A DNA stretch of 35,414 nucleotides from Modestobacter sp. (GTDB taxonomy: Bacteria > Actinomycetota > Actinomycetes > Mycobacteriales > Geodermatophilaceae), in assembly GCA_025963425.1 (NCBI GenBank), contig JAOPUQ010000453.1, positions 1-35,414 on the forward strand, written 5' to 3'. Position numbers and translations under genes: made by a program. A model generated the notes under the pieces. It was not told where the DNA came from. It did not search any database and worked only from the letters and a program-made list of their open reading frames with translations. Shown piece after piece: positions 1-9,230 of this stretch (the stretch's first letter is position 1; every line of letters begins with the position of its first letter).

Positions 1-417
1 GCCCGCCGCGCGGTCGGGCTCTGGCTGGCCGCCGCGTGGGCGGTGCTGTACGGGGTCTTCCTCAGCGTCTTCGCCGAGGCCGCCCAGGGCGGCGAGTTCT
101 GGGCGGTGTCCAGCAGCCGGATCTCCCTGCTGCTGACCGTCCTCGCGCTGCCGCTGGCCCGGGGCACGTCCCTGCGCCTGCCGCGGAGCGCCGTCCCGCT
201 GGCGGTCGGGAACGGCCTGCTGATCCTCGGCGGGGTCTCGGCATTCGCCTTCGCCACCCAGGCCGGCCTGGTCAGCGTGGTGTCGGTGCTGGCGACGCTG
301 TCACCGGTGGTGACCGTCGCGCTGGCGGTCGTCGTGCTGCGCGAGAGGCTGTTCTGGCGTCAGCACGCCGGACTGGCCGCGGCCATCGCCGGTGTGGTGC
401 TGCTCGCGGCCGGGTGA
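1..417 (+). CDS. EamA/DMT-family transporter, C-terminal part (5' end outside window)
   Basis: Frame 1 is open from base 1 to TGA at 415-417. Hydrophobic TM-rich sequence ending ...VVSVLATLSPVVTVALAVVVLRERLFWRQHAGLAAAIAGVVLLAAG, typical of the last EamA repeat. Confidence 0.85.
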   Translation, partial: ARRAVGLWLAAAWAVLYGVFLSVFAEAAQGGEFWAVSSSRISLLLTVLALPLARGTSLRLPRSAVPLAVGNGLLILGGVSAFAFATQAGLVSVVSVLATLSPVVTVALAVVVLRERLFWRQHAGLAAAIAGVVLLAAG

Positions 418-431
418 GGGCAGCACGCAGA

Positions 432-468
432 CCGGGGGCCGCGGCCGCCTGGCGGTCGCGACCCCCGG
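432..468. terminator. Long GC-rich hairpin between convergent genes
   Basis: CCGGGGGC-CGCGGCCGCC-T-GGCGGTCGCG-ACCCCCGG: near-perfect inverted repeat in the convergent gap between 417(+) and 511(-). Confidence 0.6.
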
Positions 469-479
469 CCGGGTCGGAT

Positions 480-504
480 CCCCGGGACCAGTGCTGTCCC
501 GGGG
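480..504. terminator. Second tandem hairpin between convergent genes
   Basis: CCCCGGGAC-cagtgct-GTCCCGGGG: perfect 9-bp stem, 7-nt loop. Confidence 0.6.
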
Positions 505-510
505 AGGCGT

Positions 511-1515
511 TCACCCGCGCAGTCGAACCTGCCGCTGCTCCCGCACCGATCGCGCCAGGGCGTCGATGAGCTCGACGCTGCGCAGCCCGTCGACCCCGGA
601 GGGGCTGGGCTCGTGCCCGCGCAGCACCGCCTCGGCGAAGTTGGCGATCGTCGTGACGAAGGACCCCGCCGTGTCCACCTCGCGCTCGCTGCTGCCGCTG
701 CGGCCCACCACCGCGATGCGGCCCCGCAGGTTGGGCCGGGTCACGTCGTGTCCCAGGATCGTGCCCTCGGTCCCGTAGATCGCGAGGTTCGGCTGGTAGC
801 CGGGAACCGTCTGGTTGGCGTTGACGTAGGCCAGCGCCCCGTTGTCGAAGCGCAGCAGCGCCAGCGCCGCGGTGTCGACCTCGAACCCTTCTTCGACGTC
901 GACCAGGGCCGTGACCTCGGTGATCTCCGCATCCAGCAGGTAGCGCAGCAGGTCGTACCCGTGCACCCCCAGGTTGTGCATCACCCCGGCGCCGGCCAGC
1001 TCGGGATCGGTGCGCCAGCCCTTGGGCAGGAAGCGCCCGGGGCTGATCTCCAGCTGGGCCAGCCGGACGGACCCGATCTCCCCGTCGGCCAGCAGCTGCC
1101 GGATGTGGTCCATGCCCTCGTGGTTGCGCGTCTGGAACGTGGTGCCGAGGTGGACCCCGGCGTCCGCGCACGCGGCCACCGCGCGCTCGGCGTCCGCGAT
1201 CGTGGTCGCCAGGGGCTTGTCGGACAGGACGTGCTTGCCGGCGCGCGCGGCGGCCACCACCTGGTCGGCGTGCATCGCGTTCGGGGTCGCCAGGTAGACG
1301 GCGTGCACGGCCGGGTCGTCCAGCAGCGCCTGGTAGTCGTCATAGGCCGAGGCGGCGCCGAAACGCTCGGCGAACTCCTTCGCCCGCGTGGCATCGCGGC
1401 TCACCACGCCGGCCAGCGTGCTGTTGGTCGCGGCCTGCACCGCCGGCGCGATCTCATTGGTCGCGATGCCGCCCAGGCCGACGATCCCCCAGCCGACCTT
1501 GTCCACGTCGCTCAT
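511..1515 (-). CDS. Gfo/Idh/MocA family oxidoreductase
   Basis: Internal ATG (MSDVDKVGWGIVGLGGIATNEIAPAVQ...) overlaps the upstream stop by 4 bp. N-terminal GxGxxA-type Rossmann motif, DKPLATT (EKP-like) motif, GVHGYDLLRYL. Confidence 0.9.
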   Translation of the reverse strand: MSDVDKVGWGIVGLGGIATNEIAPAVQAATNSTLAGVVSRDATRAKEFAERFGAASAYDDYQALLDDPAVHAVYLATPNAMHADQVVAAARAGKHVLSDKPLATTIADAERAVAACADAGVHLGTTFQTRNHEGMDHIRQLLADGEIGSVRLAQLEISPGRFLPKGWRTDPELAGAGVMHNLGVHGYDLLRYLLDAEITEVTALVDVEEGFEVDTAALALLRFDNGALAYVNANQTVPGYQPNLAIYGTEGTILGHDVTRPNLRGRIAVVGRSGSSEREVDTAGSFVTTIANFAEAVLRGHEPSPSGVDGLRSVELIDALARSVREQRQVRLRG

Positions 1516-3287
1516 CGGTCGGCCTCGCTGCCGCTGCCGTTCGGGATGACCGGGAGCAGCAGGCAGGAGGGGTGGTCCGGGCCGGTGTGGACCGTCACGT
1601 CGCCGCCGAAGATGTGCTCCGGGCGGTCCCGCGGGTCGTCGTGCTTGAACGGACCGACCCCGTTCCACACGCCACCGAGCTTCTCCCCACCGTCGGCGAT
1701 GTCGCCGGGGTAGACGTAGTCCTTCCCCCGGACGGTGAGCGCGATGCGGTGACCGGGCGGGACGACGATGCAGGTCGGCCAGATCTCCACGTCGAGCTCG
1801 TAGACGGTGCCCGGCGTCAGCGGCTGGATCTCGTCGTGCGTGTGGTACGGCCGGTAGGGGAGGGTCAGCTCCGGGTCCAGCTTGCGGTGCGAGGCCCGCA
1901 GCCAGCCCTGCGCGACGGGGGTGTGCGGGTCCAGGGCGCCGTGGAACACGACCTCCTTGAGGTCGGGACCGAAGACCCGCACCACCAGGAAGAGGTCGGC
2001 GTCCTCGGTCGCCGAGGACACGAAGAGCTTGGCCGCCAGCGGCCCGGTGAGCTCGGTCTCGGCCTCGACCGGGGGAGTGAGGAAGGTGACGCCGTCCCCG
2101 AATCCCGCGTAGGTGACCTGCCCCTGCTGGGCCGGCGGCTCGGCGGAGAGCGTGAGGTGTTCCGCGTCGAGGGCGTAGCTGGTCCACTGCGTGCGGGCCA
2201 GCGGCCACTCCTGCTCGTGCCGTTCGACGAAGCGCTCGCCGGGGTGCCGCACCTGGAGGACCACCGGGGGCTGGCTGTCCCAGCCGGTGTCCTCGCCCTT
2301 GAGGAAGTGGCCGAAGAACCGCTTCTGCAGCTCCACGCCGTAGTCGGTGTAGAACTCGGTCCAGTGCTCCAGACCGTGCACCTCGAGCCACTTCTGCTCG
2401 CCGGCCGCGCGGACGAAGCCCTCGAAGTTGCCGCGGGGGTGCAGGCCCTGGCCGCCCCAGTTCGCCGAGGACAGCAGCGGCGTCCGGACCTTGCTCCAGT
2501 CCGGCATGCGCGACTGCCAGAACTCGTCGGTGTCCAGCTTGTGGGCCAGGCAGTCCTCGTAGAAGTTGCGCCGCTTGGCGCCCAGCTGCTCCTCGGTCAG
2601 GGTCTCCGGCCCGGAGACCCAGTCACCGGTCAGCCGGCTCTTGTGACCGTTGGCGCCCCGGCCGTTCTGGACGGTGTAGACCTGCGCCTCCGACCAGGAC
2701 TTGCTGAACCCGTTGCAGAAGATCCCGCCGTGATGGGCCATGTCCCGGTAGAAGTCGGCGGCGCCCTCCCAGGTGCAGATCGCGGCCAGGTGCTCGGGCT
2801 GCAGCGCCGCGGTCTGCCACTGGTTCTCCGCGAAGTAGGAGATCCCGTTGAGCCCGACCTTGCCGTTGGACCACGGCTGGACGCCGGCCCAGTCGACGCA
2901 GATGGCCAGGTCCTGGGCCTCCCGCAGCGACCAGATGTCGATGACGCCCTCGGACGTCCCGGCGCCCCGGCTGTCCACCCGGATGACGACGTACCCGTCC
3001 GGAACCCACTTCTCCGGGTCGACGACCTCCCAGACCTGGTACTTGTTGGTCGACCCGGTCGGCACGTCCGGGTGCTCGGCGCACATCAGGTTCCACTGGT
3101 GGGCGTAGCCGTCCTCGAAGTGCAGCTGCTTGCCGTACGGACCGAGGGTCATGATCACCGGGTAGGCGCCCTCCTGCACCGGCCGGTAGATGTCTGCGCG
3201 CAGCACCACCCCGTCGTCCATCGCGATCGGCATGTCCCAGTCGATCCGCATGCCGTCACGCAGCTCGGACTTCTCCCTGTGGCGCAT
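1512..3287 (-). CDS. CocE/NonD family hydrolase (X-Pro dipeptidyl-peptidase/cocaine-esterase-like), paralog A
   Basis: MDDGVVLRADIYRP, TLGPYGK, DSRGAGTSEG, NGISYFAENQW (G-x-S-Y), HGLEHW and a C-terminal jelly-roll-like region (ELTGPLAAKLFVSS). Confidence 0.88.
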   Translation of the reverse strand: MRHREKSELRDGMRIDWDMPIAMDDGVVLRADIYRPVQEGAYPVIMTLGPYGKQLHFEDGYAHQWNLMCAEHPDVPTGSTNKYQVWEVVDPEKWVPDGYVVIRVDSRGAGTSEGVIDIWSLREAQDLAICVDWAGVQPWSNGKVGLNGISYFAENQWQTAALQPEHLAAICTWEGAADFYRDMAHHGGIFCNGFSKSWSEAQVYTVQNGRGANGHKSRLTGDWVSGPETLTEEQLGAKRRNFYEDCLAHKLDTDEFWQSRMPDWSKVRTPLLSSANWGGQGLHPRGNFEGFVRAAGEQKWLEVHGLEHWTEFYTDYGVELQKRFFGHFLKGEDTGWDSQPPVVLQVRHPGERFVERHEQEWPLARTQWTSYALDAEHLTLSAEPPAQQGQVTYAGFGDGVTFLTPPVEAETELTGPLAAKLFVSSATEDADLFLVVRVFGPDLKEVVFHGALDPHTPVAQGWLRASHRKLDPELTLPYRPYHTHDEIQPLTPGTVYELDVEIWPTCIVVPPGHRIALTVRGKDYVYPGDIADGGEKLGGVWNGVGPFKHDDPRDRPEHIFGGDVTVHTGPDHPSCLLLPVIPNGSGSEADR

Positions 3288-3332
3288 CGTTCTCCTTCGT
3301 CGTCGTCTGTCGTGCTGGGGGAGTGGTGCCAG

Positions 3333-3364
3333 GCCGGCCGGTGCACCCGGGCGTACCGGCCGGC
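3333..3364. terminator. Intra-operon hairpin downstream of ABC ATPase gene
   Basis: GCCGGCCGGT-gcacccgggcgt-ACCGGCCGGC: perfect 10-bp stem. Confidence 0.5.
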
Positions 3365-3372
3365 AGGAGGGC

Positions 3373-4218
3373 TCAGCCGACCTGGCGCTCGGCGGCGATC
3401 ACTTCTTGCATGAGCAGGTCCCAGACGTGCCCCTTGACGTCGTGGAACCGCGGGGTCGACAGCGTGTCCCGCGTCCGGGGGTGGGGGATCCCCACGTCGA
3501 TCACCTCGTGGATGCGGCTGGGCCGACCCTTGAGGACGACCACCCGGTCGCCCATGAGCACGGCCTCGTCGATCGAGTGCGTCACGAACAACATGGCGAT
3601 GGGCCGTTGCTCCCAGATCCGCAGCAGCTCGAACTGCAGGATCTCCCGGGTCTGGGCGTCGATGGCGGAGAAGGGCTCGTCCATCAGCAGGACCTGTGGT
3701 TCCACGGCCAGCGCCCGGGCCAGGCCGGCGCGCTGCTGCATGCCCCCGGACAGCTGGTGCGGATAGGACTTCTCGAACCCGGCCAGCCCGACCATCTTGA
3801 TGTACTTGGGGACCGTCTCCTCGATCTGCTCCTTGGGTGCGCCCTGCAGCTTCAGCCCGTAGGCCACGTTGTTGTAGACGCTCTTCCACGGGAACAGCCC
3901 GAAGTGCTGGAAGACCATGCTCACCCCGGGCATCGGCCCGTTGAGCGGCTTCCCGTCGACGGTCACCGTGCCGGAGTTGAGTCGGGTCAACCCGTCGATG
4001 CACCGCAGCAGGGTGGTCTTGCCGCAACCGGACGGGCCGACGATGGAGACGATCTCCCGGTCCTTCACGGTCAGGTCGATGCCTTCGAAGACGGTCAGGT
4101 CGCCGTAGTTGACGCGGCCCTGGGAGACGACGACCCGGGCGGCGTCGGACGGCGCGGCGCCGGGCGAGGCGCCACGCCCGGTCGATGCGGTGGGCGTGCG
4201 GCCAGCGGATCGGGTCAT
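3373..4218 (-). CDS. ABC transporter ATP-binding protein, nitrate/sulfonate/taurine (SsuB/TauB) type
   Basis: Walker A GPSGCGKTT, signature LSGGMQQR, Walker B VLLMDEPF, H-loop FVTHSIDEA. Confidence 0.93.
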   Translation of the reverse strand: MTRSAGRTPTASTGRGASPGAAPSDAARVVVSQGRVNYGDLTVFEGIDLTVKDREIVSIVGPSGCGKTTLLRCIDGLTRLNSGTVTVDGKPLNGPMPGVSMVFQHFGLFPWKSVYNNVAYGLKLQGAPKEQIEETVPKYIKMVGLAGFEKSYPHQLSGGMQQRAGLARALAVEPQVLLMDEPFSAIDAQTREILQFELLRIWEQRPIAMLFVTHSIDEAVLMGDRVVVLKGRPSRIHEVIDVGIPHPRTRDTLSTPRFHDVKGHVWDLLMQEVIAAERQVG

Positions 4219-4242
4219 TGCCTTGCTCCTTGTCCGGTGCGG

Positions 4243-6006
4243 TCAGGCGGACGGGATGAGGGGGAGGAGCAGGTGGGACTGCCGGTCCCCGCCGGTGTGG
4301 ACGGTGACGGTGCCGGAGAACAACTCGGCGGGGCGGTCCCGCGGGTCCTCGTGCAGGAACGGGCCGCATCCGGTCATCGGGTTCTTCATGTTCGACAGGT
4401 GCTCGGCCGGACCGGGGTAGACGTAGTCCTTGCCGCGGACGTCGAGCTGGACGGTGTAACCGGCCGGGACGACGAGGCAGGTGGGCCAGATCTCGATGTC
4501 GAGTTCGTAGACCGTGCCCGGCTGGAGCGGCTGCACCTCGTCGTGGGTGTGGTAGGGCCGGTACGGCAGGCTCAGCTTGGGATCGAGCTTGCGGTGCGAG
4601 GCCCGCAGCCACCCCTGGGCGACGGGGGTGTGCGGGTCCAGCGCGCCGTGGAAGACCACCTCCTCGCCCTCGGGGGAGAAGACCCGCAGCACGAGGAAGA
4701 GGTCGGCGTCCGCGGTGCTGGACTCGACGAACAACTTCGCCGCAATGGGCCCGGTCAGCTCGGTCTCCGCCTGGAGCGGACCGAAGGTGAACGACGCGCC
4801 GTCACCGGTGGTGTCGTACGCGAGTGACGCGGCGGCCTGCGGCACGTCGGTGCCGAGCGCGCCGGTGGCCGCGTCGAGGTAGACCCGGGTCCACTCCGTG
4901 CGCTCCAGCGGCCAGGACTGCTCGTGCCGGACCTCGAAGGTGCTGTCGACGTGCCGGATGTTCAGCTGCAGGGGCGGCTGCTGGTCCCAGCCGTTGTCCT
5001 CACCCTTGAGGAAGTGGTCGAAGAAGCGGAGCTGCAGCTGCCGGCCGTAGTCGGTGTAGAAGTGGCTCCAGTGCTCCAGGCCGTGCACCTCCAACCACTT
5101 CTGCGGTGATGCCGACCGCAGGTAGCCCTCGATGTTGCCGCGCAGGTGGAGCCCCTGACCTCCCCAGTTCGCGGTGGACAGCAGCGGCACGGTGATCTTC
5201 TCGAAGTCCGGCGTCCGCTCGGCGTACAGCTCGTCGTCGAGGGGGTGCCGCAGGTAGTCCTCGCCCAGGGTGGTCAGGTTGGCGGCGAGCTCCTCCTCGC
5301 TCAGCGTCTCGTCGCCGCACACCAGCAGGCCGGAGTTCGGGTCGCGCGGGCCGTTCGTGCCGCGCCCGTACTGGACGGTGGTCACCTGCATCGGGATCCA
5401 GTTGGCGACGAAGGTGCACAGGATCCCGCCGTGGTGGCTCATGTCGCGGTACCAGTCCGAGGCGCCCTCCCAGGTGCAGATGGCCGCGAGGTGCGGCGGC
5501 TGCAGTGCGGCGACCTGCCACTGGTTCATGGCGTAGTAGGAGATGCCGTTCAGACCGACCTTGCCGTTGCTGAACGGCTGCGTGCCGGCCCACTCGATGC
5601 AGTCGTGGAAGTCCTGCGTCTCGCGCGCGGACCACAGGTCCATCCGCCCCGGAGTCCGCCCCGCGCCCCGGGAGTCGACCCGGATGCAGACGTAGCCCTC
5701 CGGAATCCACTTCTCCGGGTCGACGACCTCCCAGTTCTGGAAGCGGTTCGTGGAGCCGGCGGTGACGTCGGGATGGTTGCGGGCCATGATCTCCCACGAC
5801 GTCTCATATCCCTGCTGGAAGGGCAGCCCCTTCCCGTACGGCCCGTAGGTGAGCAGCACCGGGAACTGGCCGTCGGCGGCAGGGCGGTAGACGTCGGCCC
5901 GCAGGACCAGCCCGTCGTCCATCTCGATCGGCACGTCCCACTCGATGACGATGCCTTCGGGGGTGGTCTCGCTGTGGTGTGCGCCAGGGGTCTCGACCTG
6001 AGTCAC
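4243..6006 (-). CDS. CocE/NonD family hydrolase, paralog B
   Basis: GTG start (VTQVETPGAHHSE) after GAAGGAGAA RBS. Strongly similar to paralog A throughout (MDDGLVLRADVYRP, DSRGAGRTPGRMDLWS, NGISYYAMNQW, HGLEHWSHFYTDYG). Confidence 0.88.
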   Translation of the reverse strand: MTQVETPGAHHSETTPEGIVIEWDVPIEMDDGLVLRADVYRPAADGQFPVLLTYGPYGKGLPFQQGYETSWEIMARNHPDVTAGSTNRFQNWEVVDPEKWIPEGYVCIRVDSRGAGRTPGRMDLWSARETQDFHDCIEWAGTQPFSNGKVGLNGISYYAMNQWQVAALQPPHLAAICTWEGASDWYRDMSHHGGILCTFVANWIPMQVTTVQYGRGTNGPRDPNSGLLVCGDETLSEEELAANLTTLGEDYLRHPLDDELYAERTPDFEKITVPLLSTANWGGQGLHLRGNIEGYLRSASPQKWLEVHGLEHWSHFYTDYGRQLQLRFFDHFLKGEDNGWDQQPPLQLNIRHVDSTFEVRHEQSWPLERTEWTRVYLDAATGALGTDVPQAAASLAYDTTGDGASFTFGPLQAETELTGPIAAKLFVESSTADADLFLVLRVFSPEGEEVVFHGALDPHTPVAQGWLRASHRKLDPKLSLPYRPYHTHDEVQPLQPGTVYELDIEIWPTCLVVPAGYTVQLDVRGKDYVYPGPAEHLSNMKNPMTGCGPFLHEDPRDRPAELFSGTVTVHTGGDRQSHLLLPLIPSA

Positions 6007-6110
6007 GGGGTTCTCCTTCTCGATGGGAGCCCGTTGCGCCGCGGTTCGGCGGCGAGGGCCCGATGCGCCCTGGGGCGCGGGTGGATCCGGTGGGTGCTGC
6101 GGGCCGGGCG

Positions 6111-7019
6111 TCAGCGCCCGTACCAGGGCAGGAAGCGCCTGCGGGCGAGCGTCAGCAGCGCCCGCGTCCCGACGACGAACACGGTCAGGAGGACGACGCC
6201 CACGAAGGCCTCGTTCTGCTGGAAGCTGCGGGTCTGCATGAGGATCGAGTAGCCGAGGCCCGGCACGCCGGCGAGGAACTCGACGGCGACGGCGGTGACG
6301 AGTGCGCGGGCGATGGCCAGCTGGAGGCCGGCGATCAGGTACGGGATCGCGTTGCGGAGCGCGATGCCGAACCAGATGTTGTGCACCTTGGCCCGGAAGG
6401 TGCGGGCGACGTCGAGGTACTCCTTGGGGATCGACCGGGATCCGTCCGCGGTCGTGACCACGATCGGCAGGAACGCCGACAACGCGACGGCGACGAGCCG
6501 TGTCTCGCTGGTGTAGCCCAGCCAGATGGTCATCAGCGGGACGACCGCGACCATGGGAAGGGTGTACAGCGCGCTGACGTAGGAGGTGAAGAACCAGCGG
6601 ACCAGTCGGATCCGGCCCATGGCCAGGCCCAGCAGGGTCCCGGCCACCGCTCCGATGACCACGCCCTCGATGACCGACCAGATGGTCGCCCAGGCGTCCT
6701 GCCAGAACTTCTCGGTGGCGAACACCTCCGGAACCGCCTGTGCCACCGCGGTGGGGCGGGCGACGAAGTCCGATCCCAGGGCCCGGGCAGCCAGCTCCCA
6801 CAGCGCCAGCAGCGCCACCCCCGCCAGTGTGCGCAGCAGCCAGTCCGGCGGCCTCCGGCGCTCGCGCCGGCGCTCACCGGGAGGAACCGCCTGACCGGGC
6901 CCCGACGGTTCGCCGGGCAGGGGCACCGCCTCGGTGGCGGCGGAACCCAGCCCCGCGGACGGTGCGCTGACCGGGCGACCGGCCCCCGCGCCGGCATGGA
7001 TCTGTGGCTGCTCGGTCAC
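6111..7019 (-). CDS. ABC transporter permease (SsuC/TauC-type)
   Basis: GTG start overlapping the upstream stop by 4 bp. TM-rich, with EYLDVARTFRAKVHNIWFGIALRNAIPYLIAGLQLAIARALVTAVAVEFLAG. Confidence 0.9.
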   Translation of the reverse strand: MTEQPQIHAGAGAGRPVSAPSAGLGSAATEAVPLPGEPSGPGQAVPPGERRRERRRPPDWLLRTLAGVALLALWELAARALGSDFVARPTAVAQAVPEVFATEKFWQDAWATIWSVIEGVVIGAVAGTLLGLAMGRIRLVRWFFTSYVSALYTLPMVAVVPLMTIWLGYTSETRLVAVALSAFLPIVVTTADGSRSIPKEYLDVARTFRAKVHNIWFGIALRNAIPYLIAGLQLAIARALVTAVAVEFLAGVPGLGYSILMQTRSFQQNEAFVGVVLLTVFVVGTRALLTLARRRFLPWYGR

Positions 7020-7783
7020 TCGGAGAGTCCTTCCCGCCATCCGGCGAAGCGCCGCTCGACCACGCCGCTGACTCCCATGAGAGCCACCGCGATCACCGAG
7101 ATGACCAGCGTGACCGCCAGTGCGCCGGCGGAGTCGAAGTTGGTCGACGCCCGGATCAGCAGGTCGCCGACCCCCGTCGCGTTGAGGAACAGCTCCGCGA
7201 TGATCGTGCCGACCAGCGCGCCTGCGATGCCCTGCTTGAGACCGGTCACCGCGTACGGGACCGTGTAGGGGATCACCACGTCGGCCCAGAGCTGCCGCTC
7301 GGTCGACCCGTAGGAGTGGGCGACGTCCAGCAGCCGCACCGGCACGCTGCGGGCGCCTTCCATGGCACTGATCAGGATCGGGAAGATCGCGGTCAGCACG
7401 ACGACCAGGACCTTGGCCCGGAAGTCGAATCCGAGCCCGCTCAGGATGAACGGCACCAGGGTGATCACCGGGATGGCGTAGAGCGCGTAGACGTAGGTCT
7501 CCAGGGCAGCGGTGATCAGCGGGAACCGGGCGAACACCAGCCCCAGGGGCAGCCCCAGGACCATGGAGATCCCCAGGCCGGTGAGGAAGATGCGGCCCGA
7601 GGACCACAGTGCCGTGCCGAGTTCCCCGTTGCTGACGAGTTCACCGAGCCGGGTCATCGTCGCGGTGAAGCTCGCCAGCAACGGGCCGGTCCCGGCCGAG
7701 ACCAGCTGCCACACCACCGCCAGGACGACCAGGCTCAGCACGTACACGGCATATCGGGCCGCTCGGTTGTCGGTGGAGTTCAC
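7016..7783 (-). CDS. ABC transporter permease (SsuC/TauC-type), second subunit
   Basis: MNSTDNRAARYAVYVLSLVVLAVVWQ...; LLDVAHSYGSTERQLWADVVIPYTVPYAVTGLKQGIAGALVGTIIAEL. Confidence 0.9.
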   Translation of the reverse strand: MNSTDNRAARYAVYVLSLVVLAVVWQLVSAGTGPLLASFTATMTRLGELVSNGELGTALWSSGRIFLTGLGISMVLGLPLGLVFARFPLITAALETYVYALYAIPVITLVPFILSGLGFDFRAKVLVVVLTAIFPILISAMEGARSVPVRLLDVAHSYGSTERQLWADVVIPYTVPYAVTGLKQGIAGALVGTIIAELFLNATGVGDLLIRASTNFDSAGALAVTLVISVIAVALMGVSGVVERRFAGWREGLSE

Positions 7784-7817
7784 GGACCAGAGCCCCCCTC
7801 GGTCGCGGGCCGGTGGA

Positions 7818-8894
7818 TCAGTTGGTCGACTCGACGAGCGCCAGTGCCTCGTCGTAGACGCTCGGGTCGATGAGGTCCTCGTAGGTCGGGGCCTGCGCCT
7901 CGGTGATCGCGCCGGCGGCCACCTGCTCCTTGACGACGCCCATGAACTTCGCCTCGTCCTCGAGCCCGGAACCCTCGGGCCAGAAGTCGAAGTCGAGGAA
8001 CAGCGCGACGGACTTCTGGGCCACCTCGATCGGCTGGCCGTTGTACTTGGCCGCGATCTCCGCGAAGCGGTCGCTGTTCGCCGGGTCGCGGATGAACTTG
8101 TTGGCCTCGATGTAGGCCGCGGTCATCCGGACGACGGCCTCGCGGTTCTTCGCGAGGTAGTCGTCGGTGACCACCTGCAGGACGTAGTGCGTCTCCGGGT
8201 TCACGTCCTTGACGAGGCTGATGACCTCCTCGACGTTCACGTCGGTGGTCGTCTCGATGAACGCCTCTTCGTCGTAGTGCAGGTTCGCGAGCTTGACCTG
8301 GCCCTGCACGAGGGCCTGGATCACCGGCGGGCCGGCGAAGTTGACGAACTTGACGTCGTCCACGGTGAGGCCGCAGGAGGCGAGCATGGTGACCGTGGAG
8401 TTGTAGCGGGCGCCGCCGGTCTGGTCGACGCCGATGGTCTGGCCCTCGAGGTCCTCGCAGCTGGTGATGTCGGGATCGGTCGAGGCGATGTAGTAGTCGG
8501 GCTTGTCCATCCCGACCACGCCCTTGAGCTCCGCGCCCTGGCCGCTCACGTTGACCAGGCTCGAGGTCGACGTCAGGGCCATGTCGACCTGGCCACCGAT
8601 GACCGCCCGGATCGAGTCCGCCCCGTTGGAGAAGTTCTGCATCGTGACGTCGAGGTTGTACTTGTCGAGCAGGCCCTCCTCCTGGGCCACGAGCATCATG
8701 AGGCTGCCGTAGACGACCGGGGTGCCGGTGGTCCCGAAGGTGAGCGAGATCGGCTCCTGCGAGCCGGCCCCGCCTCCGGATGCGTCGGCGGGGGCGGCTT
8801 CGTCGCCGCCGCCTCCGCAGGCCGTGGCCACGACCGCCACGGCCAGGAGGGAGCCGATGAGGCGGGAACGTCGGGTTATCGGGCGATGAGCCAC
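7818..8894 (-). CDS. ABC transporter substrate-binding lipoprotein (NMT1/SsuA-like)
   Basis: GTG start (VAHRPITRRSRLIGSLLAVAVVATAC-GGGG, lipobox). Continues LTFGTTGTPVVYGSLMMLVAQEEGLLDKYNLDVTMQNFSNGADSIRAVIGGQVDMALTS. Confidence 0.9.
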   Translation of the reverse strand: MAHRPITRRSRLIGSLLAVAVVATACGGGGDEAAPADASGGGAGSQEPISLTFGTTGTPVVYGSLMMLVAQEEGLLDKYNLDVTMQNFSNGADSIRAVIGGQVDMALTSTSSLVNVSGQGAELKGVVGMDKPDYYIASTDPDITSCEDLEGQTIGVDQTGGARYNSTVTMLASCGLTVDDVKFVNFAGPPVIQALVQGQVKLANLHYDEEAFIETTTDVNVEEVISLVKDVNPETHYVLQVVTDDYLAKNREAVVRMTAAYIEANKFIRDPANSDRFAEIAAKYNGQPIEVAQKSVALFLDFDFWPEGSGLEDEAKFMGVVKEQVAAGAITEAQAPTYEDLIDPSVYDEALALVESTN

Positions 8895-9230
8895 GGATTT
8901 CCTCCGGAGTGGATGCGGGGAACGGGGGCTGACACGGACGGTCAGTCCTCGAGCCGGGAACCCGCTCTGAGGCGGCCCGGGTGCGCCGAGAAAGTTATCG
9001 AGAGTGTGATCTGCGCAACGCTGTGCGTGACGCCAAAATGCATGCGCAGTCTTTGGGGCGGTTCCTAGAGACGCGGCGTCCCCGGGTGTGGGGAACTGGG
9101 CATTCCCCGTGCCCGTGGTCGACGCCGCGAGCCAGCCGGTGGCCGGGTCCGGGAGCAGCGTGACCAGCTGACCGACCGGTGCCTTCCAGGGGCTGGGCGG
9201 TCGGGTGCGGCGACAGCGGAGGAGACGGGT

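Noticed and set aside
1572-3413. 613-aa plus-strand ORF antisense to CocE-A (and similar ones at 3190-4827, 5146-6252, 27595-29865)
   Set aside because: Low-complexity V/L/R/G/A-rich translations without domains, lying opposite convincing genes: codon-bias artefacts.
6007-6801. N-terminal extension of the 852-aa ORF (4243-6801)
   Set aside because: The extension is antisense-frame to the permease 6111-7019. A GTG at 6006 with a strong RBS gives a full-length CocE-like protein.
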